This document shows positions 52,199 to 62,800 of a stretch of 64,000 bases of DNA, one piece after another. A program made the translations under genes and the position numbers. Position 1 is the stretch's first letter. Each line of letters begins with the position of its first letter. Origin of the DNA: Cordylochernes scorpioides (lineage: Eukaryota > Arthropoda > Arachnida > Pseudoscorpiones > Chernetidae); NCBI GenBank assembly GCA_030710605.1, contig CP092880.1, positions 9,972,072 through 10,036,071 on the forward strand, read 5' to 3'. Below the pieces are notes generated by a model. That model had not been told where the DNA came from and searched no databases. It saw only the letters and a program-made list of their open reading frames with translations.

Positions 52199-52387
52199 TG
52201 TTGGAATAAGCGATCCAAAGATTGGCGTGGGGGATCCACCAATCAACGGCCGCGGCGGCGCTGCGGTCGACGTCAACACATACCTACTTACTTGCCTTTA
52301 GAATGTTGTTATTTTAACATCTTGTTTTAAGTTACTTTGTTTAATAAATAATCCTTTTATTCCTTGATTCAATCTCAAACTTCAACA
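52199..52387 (+). repeat. Copia 3' LTR
   Basis: Starts TGTTGGAATAAGC and ends CTTCAACA, followed by AGACC. Confidence 0.9.
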
Positions 52388-54540
52388 AGACCCTTTATTA
52401 GTTTGTCCATCATCAGTAATCAGAGCATTGGATAACCTGAATGTCATTACTTTGAACTGATATAGTCCATCTGGGGTTATAAAATCAACCTTTTCTCGGT
52501 CCTACTTCCTTCGATCTGCTAGTATTTTGATTGAAGGTCAATGGAGGAATAGTATTTAGATCCTTGCAGGCAATTCAAGGTGTCATCGGGAGTGGGTTGG
52601 TATCATTTTTGTTATTTTTTCAACAACTGAACAATGCCAAGTTCCTCCATTTTACAAATTTCACCTTGTATGACACTGCGTTCTTTTGATGCTACTCGAT
52701 AAGGTAATTACTCTATTAAGGGGGCCGCATTGTCTATTAGGTGTCTGACAGCTTTTTCCTTGAACGCTTTTACCTTTTTGAATTCAAAGAAATCTTAATA
52801 AATTTCGCAATTTTTTTGTTAATCATCGAGTGGGGCATTCAAATTAAAAATGACTTTCATTTCTTGATTGTCCAAAATATTTTGTACCCCTGTTTCAATT
52901 TTATCACTCTCAGCTACTACAGGTATCCCCTGTTCAATATAGACTTCGCCTCCCACATTTTATTTAGCTTTGTTAATGGATAGTGAAATAACAGAGGAAG
53001 GGTTCTCTAATTCTCTCTTCAACAACAGATCTTTTCGGCATTCTGCCACCTCGATTATGTTTTTTTGGAGAATGCTGGTTACAGATTAGCTGAAAATAGT
53101 TGGGATTAATTCTATATTCTAGTTTAGAGTGGAGAGGTGAATTAAGCTTGAGTGACTCCTCAACTAAGCATTTTCCTTAAAAAAGGTTTATCATCAGCAG
53201 TCAATTTTTGCTCTGGATAATTTTAAAAAGTTCACTCAAAGAATAACTTCATGACTACAGTTCTCCAAAATCAAACTTTTTATGTAATATATTTAGGTTC
53301 AGTTTTGAAGTACACTCTTAATCTGATTTCAGTTTCAGCAAACATATATATTTTTTTAGTTTAAGTCTGAACTTCTGGGGTATGACAGAATATATGAGGT
53401 TCCTGGGCAGACGATTGTCCCAGTGCCCACGCTATCTTTCCTTATATTTTAACATCTATGTAATTTCCTTTTAATTCTCTAATGTAATCAATATGGGAGG
53501 ATTTCTAAATTTCAGCCATACCTCCAAAATAGGATGTTTCTTTTAATTTTATTGACGGGAAAGGCGACCAACTGGGTGGAATTTCCTAGATTGGGGATGT
53601 TGGTTGTCCATTCGGCCAGGGTAAGGCCTTCTGTAGCTGATTAAATATTCTCTTAACAATTCAGCATCAACTTCTTGGATATTCCAAGAATTGTAAATTA
53701 CCATAGGCTCCTGCCTCTCTCTGTTGGGAATTCCAATCATTTCTTTCTCCATCCTGTTATAGAAGTAGCAAACAAAGTGTCCAGGTCGTTCACAATGAAA
53801 ACAAATTGGCTTTACATCATGTCTGCCATTCATTGGTATAGAATTTTCCTTCTTTATTCGGACAGGGTTCTAAGCGTTTTGTGATGGGCCAAATAACTAG
53901 GATTTATTAGTGGCTTGGGTGTTATGTTTTGGAATGAGTCTTTTGGTTGTGAGATTTCCTTGATGGTAGCGATTTTTGGCCCTTTTCTGGGAGATCATAA
54001 TGCCTACTCTACTTCTTCTCGGAAGATTTTCCTAATTAGTGATGAGAGTTCTTCTGTGATCCTGGTCACTATGGGATTCCACATTTGACAAGCGCTGCAC
54101 CTAGTAGGAGTCACTCAGCATTGAATTGTTCAGTGCTCTACACATACTATTGGAGATCCACCTCTTTGCAGAAGCGCAGGACATAGAGTTCTATGCTTTA
54201 ACTTTTTAACTGTTCCAATGTTTACAGTTTCTTTTTGGCACCTGGAGCTTCAAATTTTCTTTTTTACAAAGACAGTTATTAACTCACCCATGGTATGAAT
54301 TATTTCTTTATTATTTCCTACCATTTGAGAGTTGTCCCAGTCAGGTAGAAATAAATGTTTGCAAAGCATAGTATTTCATCCCAGTGATTATGCTTTGCCA
54401 CACGTTTTAACTTCTCAACCAGTTGTGGAGATCTTCCCACCCTCCCCAGAAAATATGGGGGCATCCCTAGGTAGGGTACTGAACAAAAATTTTACAAACG
54501 GTCATTGCTTCAACAGAATCAATTCTCATTATTTTTCTTA
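52388..54540 (-). pseudogene. Old gypsy element, gag/5' part
   Basis: Sequence continues the outer element across the copia insertion. At 53549-53833 (minus) a frame contains CFHCERPGHFV, a zinc knuckle whose last Cys is lost, and a basic Pro/Arg/Ser-rich tail, as in gypsy gags. Elsewhere the coding sense is too decayed to follow. No LTR was recognised, so the right limit is approximate. Confidence 0.5.
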
Positions 54541-55201
54541 ATGGGCATCTGCAAGACTTGTCACCAGTTGTAACATGGTAATGAGTCATTGATTTAAAGA
54601 CTCATCAACCTAATTGGCTGACATTTCAGCAATCCATTTTAAATGTAAAATCAATACTGAAGTTTATTATACTTTATTATCATAATTTTCAGCTTCAGAC
54701 AGATGCAATATTATGACACAACCTCAAAGTAATGTGAAACAGCCACAGGAAATTAAACAATTTATTATTTTTTTATAGAGATAAGGTAGCAGCAATAACT
54801 TATTTGGTGATGTTATTTGAACAGGAATTATAAATATTGTAACCATTGCACTGAAATGAGGCAAAATTTTTCCAACACCTGTGAACCAGGGGGCAGTGGT
54901 GGGCCAATCAGAAAGAAGCCCAGCTGGTTGAGAGTGAAGTCATGTTCCCTCTTGTTCACAGAAGTTTTTGGATGATGCCCCCCCTGTTATTTGCTTTTTC
55001 TCCGTAATGATTGAAGGTAAATAAAGAGGAGTCCCATGGGCACAAGCGGAACAGATATCCTTACCAATCCTGCGAGCTAATTTTAACATCCCTGACACAG
55101 CAGCTGTGCAACAAATGGTGTCAGAAGAAAGTTCTGGATGTTGTGATATCAGAACCCATTCAATCTCTCCCCTCAGCAATGAGAGAATTGAGTGAAGAAA
55201 T
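54541..55201. other. Sequence without recognised features
   Basis: A minus frame at 54940-55179 (LKLARRIGKDICSACAHGT) has no family I recognise and no clear splice sites. It may be an old repeat. Confidence 0.4.
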
Positions 55202-55258
55202 ATGTTGTTGTTGTTGTTTCTTATCCCCTTGTGTAAAGATTACACGAATTCCATGAGT
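55202..55258 (-). repeat. LINE-like 3' end with (CAA)n tail, short copy
   Basis: Reverse complement matches the last 55 bp of 28256-28708 (CGTGTAATCTTTACACAAGG and the AAGAAACAACAACAAC tail). Confidence 0.7.
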
Positions 55259-55997
55259 TCATGCTCCTTGAGCTGTTTTATGATGAGCAGCGGCCTCTCC
55301 CAAAGGTCCTGTTTAGTGCATCTAATGAAAGCCAAAATGTGTTCTGGAGCTGCAGGTGCCAAGCTACATTATGAAGAAATATGTGGGAAGATCAAGCAGT
55401 GTTCAATGACCTTGATGGGAGGACACTCAAAAGGTCAAACTTGTAAAATGGGGAAAAGGTCAGAGGATGAAAAGATCAAAATGGAAATGGTGGCATGAAG
55501 AGTGAACTGATCGCCCCTGAAAATGGCTGTGGAGTGAATACATTTGAACTAAGTGAACAGAGGAAGAATGCCCTCCAGATGATGTGCTGCGAGGAAATTC
55601 CACTCACAGAATCACTTCTGAATCCCACAGTAAAGAAGATAGTGATTAGGATGAGATGCAATACGACGGTGTGTCTAACTGCTGGGGTGAGGCCAAACTG
55701 TCTGGGACTACAGTTTCAACCCAATTGGGAGGGACGGAGCTGGATGCTTCATGGAAGTACAACAAGGCTGGATAGTCAAATGGTCAAAGCACACCACAGT
55801 TAGCATTAGGCCCTCCAGCAGTCTGTGACCAGGATGTCCCATGTACTGACGTCTACACTCCATAGCTAAGCCACAGATTTTTATCAGTCATTTTCACTCC
55901 TTTGTCCAACACAGTCAAACAACCATTGCTTGGTGATAGTCCTACTCTAATTGAGACTATCACATTGTCAGATGCTTCCAGTACAAAATTAGATAAT
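55259..55997. other. Unassigned sequence, moderately GC-rich
   Basis: Several short frames (55202-55498, 55495-55803 plus) show no motif I know. Base composition is higher in GC than the surroundings and could reflect an old repeat or a processed gene fragment. Confidence 0.4.
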
Positions 55998-56162
55998 ACA
56001 GTAGAACTCCCATGAGAGGACACCTCTCTACAAAGGACTGTTTTAATTTGTAAAATTATTATTTTTTGCTATTTAGCAACTCTCCGGTAAGAGGACACCT
56101 CACTCTAAAGGACACTTTGGCTCTGCAATTAGGTGTCCTTTACAAGGAGGTTCTACTGCATA
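55998..56162. repeat. Pogo-like MITE, complete copy
   Basis: TACAGTAGAACTCCCATGAG to GGAGGTTCTACTGCATA, with the same internal blocks as 33385-33547. Confidence 0.8.
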
Positions 56163-56983
56163 ATTACTAAAAAAAATATATGGTAATAGACCAAATCCAC
56201 AATAATTTTTTTTACTGTCCACACAAAGCAATGGTAAAATAGTATTGCCAATAGCATTTCTCTTCAGCTAATATAAATCCTAAATAAGAAGCACCAATTA
56301 AAACCAAAGTGAGACCAGTGTTGGAACATACAACTGTACTGACCTACCTTATTAATTAATTAATTTCAAGTAAGGACACATATATAAAATTTAATTTCCT
56401 TTGTAAATATATTTTGGATTTCATTAAGAAAAATGGTCTTTGATGTAACGATCTCAAGGAAATATTGGACATATCTTGTGGTTGTAAACAATATATAGGT
56501 GTATGCGTATATATGTGTGTATATATTTTTAAATTTAATGATGTAACTGTAAATAAAATTCAAAGAATATCTCTATATGTAAATAATATTTATGAATCTT
56601 TCTAAGTCGCTTTCTGTGTATCTTTCCATGTTGAATATTTTCTTTGTTATATTTGTATGTACATTTAGCGCAAGTGTGCCTAGGGGGACATAGCGTTTTG
56701 AATTGAAATAAATAAATAAATCAGCAATGGAACCTGAGGAATAAATAAAGTAGAACAAATATATTTCATTTATTCAATAAATAAATATGAGAGTATTCCA
56801 TTTACAAACAATATTTACATAAAAATTATCTGTACAAAACAACTGATGTAACAATTATTTACATATTGACACTTGAGATTCAACCTGGAAACACAAAACA
56901 ATTGGGTTAGTTACCACCATTGTTGGAACACAAGTTGAAGCAAAAAGGTTATATTAGCACAGCCTTCAGTTCACAAATTGTAG
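56163..56983. other. Very AT-rich sequence without recognised features
   Basis: No gene, RNA or shared repeat was recognised. This region lies downstream of the receptor gene and could hold its untranslated end, but nothing in the sequence shows this. Confidence 0.45.
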
Positions 56984-56997
56984 TAATTTGTCTTATA

Positions 56998-57853
56998 AAC
57001 ACAAGGTAATAAGATCAAATCAAAATAAATAGTGTGTGATGTTTCGGTTACAGCGTTGTTACCGAAACGTCACACACTATTTTATTTGGTCTTATTACCT
57101 TGTGTTTAACCCTATATATATAAAAGTTAGTTTATGTATGTATGTATGTGTGTTTGTTCCTATGTCGGCTATACACGTCCACAATACGTAACTAATCTGA
57201 CTGAAATTTTAACAGTATATAGAGTAGAATCTGGAAAAACTTATAGTGAAAATTCCAGGTCTCTATCCCGAATATTCTTAGAGTTATTTGCAAATTGCGT
57301 TGCAAATTTGCCTTTTCGCTCGCAAGCAGCGCCTTTAGCGGTGAAGATGGGAAGTAATATCAGCTTACCTAATGTACATGTAAAACGTGTTTTGACAGGA
57401 CATAGAGAAAAATCTGGAAAAGATATTTATAGGATTTTTAGCCAATAAAAAATAAAATTGACAGGTTCTGGGCAAAAATAGTTGTTTTTTTAGTCAGAAA
57501 ATGATGATGACAATATTGCTGTATCATGTTTGATTATCAGATACAAAATTATATCGGGAAAAATTCCAAAAAGCTGAGACCACGGGTGAAGCCAGTTCAT
57601 TTTTAGTGTGCAGGAACAAAATTCTAACAGAAAAACATTCATTCGAGCAGAAGACACAAAGCCAGATCATCACTTTATAAAAATATCGCTTCTCTGACAC
57701 AAAGTTTGGAGCGGGACGTTTCACAAGAGTGACATCCACGGCGCCAATTTATAATTGTAACGAATAGTATTTGAATAAAAACATTTAATCTGGTAAAACC
57801 TGGGCATTGCCCGGGTCATTCGGCTAGTAATCTATAATCCAAATTGTGCCTTA
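56998..57853 (+). repeat. Hammerhead-like family 1 repeat split by Helitron
   Basis: TAATTTGTCTTATA at 56984-56997 and 57854-57867 flanks this copy. The left end is truncated at AACACAAGGTAATAAG. The right end ATCCAAATTGTGCC is near-complete. The arms are nearly fused, so the core is compacted to one GTTACCGAAACGTCAC. The Helitron at 57109-57827 lies inside. Confidence 0.8.
57109..57827 (+). mobile_element. Non-autonomous Helitron with short U2-like stretch
   Basis: The 3' end is a CTGGGC-ATT-GCCCGG hairpin, then GTCATTCGG and CTAG, with T outside. The 5' end is CCCTATATATATAAAAG. Without it, the host repeat reads through in its usual TGTTTATAATCTATAATCC form. At 57684-57693 ATCGCTTCTC matches the very start of U2 snRNA, in the same sequence context as 47862. 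Confidence 0.75.
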
Positions 57854-57867
57854 TAATTTGTCTTATA

Positions 57868-58332
57868 TATGATTGAATAAATAGTAGAAGATAAATACAC
57901 AAAAACCCTCTAAAGCCAATCCCAAACCTAAAAACTAAACCAGTGGTTCACTATAGCACATAGATGGTTTGCTATATCTATAGTTCACATATTATCGCTT
58001 TAGTGGGGTCTTACTGTGTTATTTTATTCTCCACTATATTTTATCTGATATAATTAAGAAACAGGTATTGCAACGCAATTAGGTCAGCTGATATTACCTC
58101 CCATTTTCACCGCTAGAGGCATTGCTTGCAAGCGAAAGGGCAAATTCGCAATGCAATTTGCAAATAACACAAAAAATATTTGGGATAGAGACCTGAAATT
58201 TTCACTATAAGTTTTTCCAGATTTTACTCTATATATACTGTTAACATTTCAGTCAGATTAGTTACGTATTGTGGACGTGTATAGCTGACATAGGAACAAA
58301 CACACATACATACACTGACTTTTATATATATA
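57868..58332 (-). repeat. Partial Helitron-like repeat
   Basis: From about 58075 this is a reverse copy of 57120-57360 (AAGCAATGCCTCTAGCGGTG, GTAACTAATCTGACTG and the ATACATACACTGACTTTTA leader). The left part to 58070 is unassigned AT-rich sequence. Confidence 0.55.
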
Positions 58333-58745
58333 CTAGCCGAATGACCCGGGCAACGCCCGTGTTTTACCCGATTGAATGTTTTGATTCAAATACTATTTGT
58401 TACAATTATAAATTGATGCCTTAAATAAATGCATATATTAGTTAATAACTATAGCCTATGTGCTTTATCTGTCTATGTACTGTTGACTTCCGTAGGCGTC
58501 TCTTACTGGGAAAGAGAGGATTCCATTTGGATATTATCTAATATATACATTTATTTAAGGAGCGACCCGCTCCAACACAATAATTACATAAACGAAAAGG
58601 CGAAGTGGGGGGGGGGGGCAAAGGTGGCGTGAGCGTAGCCAACCAATAGGAGGGCGCCATTCCAAAAAAAAAAGCAAACGGTGACAGAGACGAAAACTGA
58701 CTGATGATTAAGAGATGAAGAATGACGCTCGTAACTGTATATAGA
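58333..58745 (-). mobile_element. Non-autonomous Helitron
   Basis: The minus-strand 3' end is a GGGC-GTT-GCCC hairpin, GGGTCATTCGG and CTAG, with T outside. The 5' end is TCTATATACAGTTACGAGCG. Same subfamily as 29490-29885 and 60642-61067. Contains a G-run of variable length. Confidence 0.8.
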
Positions 58746-59023
58746 AATGGATGACTGAGGAGACAGCAATATAAACCAACAGTAATGAATGAGATACTTA
58801 CCAATAATAATAATGATTTAGGAGCTAAAAGGCCTTTCTAAGGATGAATGTAGGGGCTTGGAGCACTCGCTGTTGGTTTCAGATTCCTTCTGCTATCAAC
58901 ACCACATTGTTGTTAGGGACTATGTTTTTGTATATAGAGAACATTGGAAATTATACAACAGTTGGTCCAAACATTTAGAAAATAAGCTGGCAAATCTTTT
59001 AAAAAAAAAGAAGTATGTTTATG

Positions 59024-59114
59024 GTAATGGACAGTTAGGCTTGAGGACCTTTGGTGCATCATATATATATGTACATATATGGTGCAAAGGTACACAAGCC
59101 TAACTGTCCATTAC
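59024..59114. other. Long near-perfect hairpin (91 nt)
   Basis: GTAATGGACAGTTAGGCTTG on the left pairs exactly with its complement at the right end. Arms of about 40 bp contain only a few mismatches around a TATATATG-rich loop. The size and single fold resemble a microRNA precursor, but such pairing is also common in tiny MITEs. No second copy was seen in the window. Confidence 0.5.
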
Positions 59115-59156
59115 ACCTAATAGTAAACAATAGACCTTCACCAGTATGACTTGAAG

Positions 59157-59364
59157 TATCAAAATTCGAAACTATTTTAAACGTGTATGATTCTTTTTGA
59201 AATTAAACAATTTCTACTGCCCTTACTGCAATGGAAAAATTAATGGGAGGGTCTGGCTCCTCAGTGGTGAACCCTCCCAGCGGTTTCGCCAGTTTAATTA
59301 GCCAGTAAGGGCAGTAGAAATCAAAAAGAATCTTACGCATTTAAAATAGTTTCGAATTTTGATA
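59157..59364. repeat. MITE-like palindrome
   Basis: Arms TATCAAAATTCGAAACTATT and TTTCTACTGCCCTTACTG are inverted at 59300-59364. The middle contains a GGGAGGGT/ACCCTCCC pair. No coding capacity. Confidence 0.7.
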
Positions 59365-59629
59365 ACAGATGCTGCGCTAGTGCATCATGCCTTGAAGTAT
59401 GTTTAAGTTATCTGCCCTAGGCTTTAGCATATGTTTAGCTCTTTATAAGCATGTTTTAGCCTACTCCCACATATTTAGCCAAAAAGTTTTTAAATGGTGA
59501 AAATTGTCTTTGAGGGGAGTTTTTGGCGTACAGCTTGCTCAGCACAGACTCAGCCTGATATGCATATAAAGATAGTTGTATCAAGAGAAGATAATGGCCA
59601 ATTTTACAAAGAAATTGATAAAAAATAAT

Positions 59630-59790
59630 ATTTAAGGTCTTAGAAATATTTTTATTCTTATCTTGTTTTCACACACACAACTACCAGTTTTTAAAACAGG
59701 CTCTGATATTTTTTTCTCATTTAGTACTACTTGTTTGATGATGGTAACAACGCTGTTACCGAAACATCACAAACATTTCAATAATTTAGA
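59630..59790 (+). repeat. Hammerhead-like family 1 remnant in receptor gene tail
   Basis: The spacer-type sequence TTCTTATCTTGTTTTCACAC is followed by TTGTTTGATGATGGTAACAA and GTTACCGAAACATCACAAAC. Stem I could reach four base pairs here (TTGT/ACAA), but C3 of the core is T. It lies just downstream of the exon at 59815. Confidence 0.6.
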
Positions 59791-59814
59791 ATAGGTCTTG
59801 TTAAGAATAATTAC

Positions 59815-59866
59815 CTCATTCCTTGATTTGGAGATGAACTTAGCATAAATTGCGGCAGAGGCCACT
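59815..59866 (-). CDS. IGF2R: Receptor exon 9: start of cytoplasmic tail
   Basis: Acceptor TTTCAG precedes 59866 and donor GTAATT follows 59815. The 52 nt complete the Arg split from the previous exon and read VASAAIYAKFISKSRNE, ending in phase 0. The basic residues just after the membrane segment fit a cytoplasmic side. The next exon, expected at lower coordinates with acidic/dileucine sorting signals, was not found. Confidence 0.7.
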
Positions 59867-62800
59867 CTGAAACACAATGTTGATTTAGTATAGGAATGAC
59901 ATAGGGTAGAACACTAAACCTCCTCCCAGTTGGGTTATATATCAAGTGGTGGCTAATCAGACAAATGGGAGGTTCTCTCACAATGGAGGGGTCAAGTTAT
60001 GTCCAGAGGGTAAGTACCTGGTCTTGGGAATGCAGGTGAGGATGCCGAGGATACTGGCAGACAAGAGCAGGAATCCCATGAAGGAGAGGAGGAAGTAGAA
60101 GAAGTACCGGCTCATCCCCGTCTCAGACTGCTGCTGCTACAGAGGGAGATGTTAGGCTAGGTCCCATCCCTGCAGTTTGTCAGCCAACTTACCCCAACAG
60201 GCCGCTGGCAGGCGAGGGGTGTGGTCCAGGTGAAGGCATAGCTGCAGTCATCAGTGGAGGACAGGAACTGGGGGCCTGAGTCCTCCGAGCCACAGTAGAA
60301 GATGATAGTGGCATGGCGGTCATCCATGAGGCTGGGGCACTTGTCCCCCCAGGTGTACTTAAGCACCAGGGACTGCTGGCAGTACTCCAGGTGGGAGTTG
60401 GCCATGCCCAGGTTGACAGGGGTGGCTCTCCTCTGTGTCAGGCAGGCCCCTGGATCACACACATCATGTTACCACCTCTCCTATCATCAATGGTTTCACC
60501 AAACTAATAGATTGTGTGTGCTTAGGCTTCATGGGATCCACAATGGATTCCTTAAAGAATTTGCAAAGAGGTGTTTAGCTGGTAGAGTTGCTTGGCCATT
60601 TCCATTTTATATATCTTTCTCATGGTTGTATTTGTATTATACTAGCCGAATGACCCGGGCAACACCCGTGTTTTACCCGATTGAATGTTTTGATTCAAAT
60701 ACTATTTGTTACAATTATAAATTGGCGCCTTAAATAAATGCATATGTTAGTTAATAACTATAGCCTATGTGCTTTATTTATCTATGTACTGTTGGCTTCC
60801 GTAGGCGTCTCTTACAGGGAAAAAGAAAGAGGATTCCATTTGGTTATTAACTAATATATGCATTTATTTAAGGAGCGACCCGCTCCAACACAATAATTAC
60901 ATAAACGAAAAGGCGAGTGGGGGGGGGGGGGCAAAGGTGGCGTGACCATAGCCAACCAATAGGAGGGCGCCATTCCACAAAAAAAAAAGCAAACAGTGAC
61001 AGAGATGAAAACTGATGACTGATTGTTGATTAGGAGATGAGGAATGACGCTCGTAACTGTATATAGAATCACCACACTGTATTGCTAACTATGGCCCAAC
61101 TCCAGTTGGAAATCACAGTTGAGTAAAAACTGAAATATATCTAATCATCACCAAGGCACAATCGGTCACTATTGCGGGGTATGATGATGTTCATATGTAT
61201 TCCTCTATATTAGTTATATGCATTTAAAAAAAGAAGCCTAATTATTTTGGTAAATTGTTTCCATGAATATTTTATAATAAAATATATGTGCACAAATCAT
61301 TATATTTTATTGTTGATTCCATTAGAATAGTTTTATAATGTTATATTAGGTCATATATGTAATTCTTAAATGCAGTTGAGATAGCCCCCATTACTATATG
61401 TAATAGAAGATTTTGTAAAGTAAATATTCAACCTTGTAAATTTAGAAAAAGCTCCATGAGGGTTCCACTCACCAACATTCTGACCGCAGGAGGTAGATGA
61501 AGAGAGGCCGTGAGATTGGCACACTTGAAGCTGGATGATAGAATCACTTGTGCCTGGGAGGTGCAGAGCATAAATCTGGCCTCTGAGCTTCTCCAGACTG
61601 TAGATGTACCCTGTACATTGCCATGTCAGATTGGTGTTGCAGGGGCAGGGCTGCAGCATTTACCTGTGGCTGGATTACGGACGGAGCAATCTGCAGGTTC
61701 AGCTTTCCCCAGGGAACATCCAGCAATATGGGGCCAGATGGAATGATGCACACAGCCTTCAGTCTTGACATAGATGGGCCGAGAATGCTGGGGGAACAAG
61801 ATGGTTAGGAAGGGTTTCCCTCTCACAGGATAGATTATAAAACTTACATAGATGGAGTGGCTGCAGATCATCTCTATCTTGTAGGTCACTTTCTGGGATG
61901 GGTTGAGCAGACAGGGCTGGTAGTCAATGTATTCCAACAGCAGCCTCTTCTCTTCCTTCCTGTTGAAGTCATAGTACTCCCTGGGCCACACCATGGGTTG
62001 GTTGGACAGGGTATGGAGGGAGGTGGAGGGGAGGAACTTACGTGGTGGCCTGAGATTCCACGGTAATCTGCCCAGGCTTGAGGAAGGCTCCGTTATAAGT
62101 GCTGAACTCTGAAAAATACATAAAGGTCATAAATTCAAACGATAATTCCAAGATTTGTCAATTAGTATCTATAGCTATCATTTATTTATTTAAAAAGAAG
62201 AATTAAAGAAGTTAAACTGTATTTAACTTCTTTCATGCAGGTGAAAAAAATTAGAACCCAAAAGATAGATGGGGAAGATGTCTTTCAAGAGGAATTGAGT
62301 GTGAGAAGAAGTATGATACTCACCATTACTCCAGGCCAGGATACTACAGATGTCCATCTGGACCTCCTTGTACTGCCCACCAGGCCGTGGCAGCCAGTAG
62401 GTGTTGGATGGAACAACAATGGGAGTGAGGTCGTAGAGGTGGATGTTGTTGGGTCCTTTCACCGTGCAGGTGGGTCTTGAGAACAGGGGACAGGCTGCCA
62501 TGCTGTACCAATCAATGATGGACCAACACCTTCCGGAGGAACTCAGGAACGGACCCCTTTCAACCACCGCATAATTTTTGCAGAAGAAACGGATAGTAGT
62601 TCTATACTCCGCACAGCCCTCAACTGGGGCATTATACACTTTCTCAAAGTAGCCGTCGTAGGGCTTGGTGATGTTTAGCGGGTCCTCAAAGGCAGAGATG
62701 ACATGGCCATCTTTAATAAGGCACACAGTTTTGCCCCAGCACTGATGGGGTAGGGTCTTGTGAGGATGGATTCCTCCACAGGGCTTGATGGCAAACTGGA

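Larger units (their letters stand above)
40167..52387 (+). mobile_element. Copia LTR retrotransposon, split by two insertions
   Basis: The LTRs are 40167-40369 (203 bp) and 52199-52387 (189 bp); the left one has 14 extra bases. AGACC flanks both sides (40162-40166 and 52388-52392). GGTTATGGGCCCAGC follows the 5' LTR, and GAGAGGGAG precedes the 3' LTR. Coding order gag, protease, integrase, RT identifies copia. It is interrupted by a gypsy at 40660-45181 and by Helitron DNA at 47011-50604. Confidence 0.95.

Noticed and set aside
54940..55179. 79-codon minus-strand frame with LKLARRIGKDICSACAHGT
   Set aside because: Not matched to any family I know, with no convincing acceptor or donor. Left as unassigned sequence.
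59230..59290. CTGAGGA and GCGAAAC with complementary CTGGC/GCCAG ends, a possible permuted hammerhead
   Set aside because: The segment between the cleavage position and the core is too short to form stem I, so the fold fails. The palindrome is better explained as a MITE.
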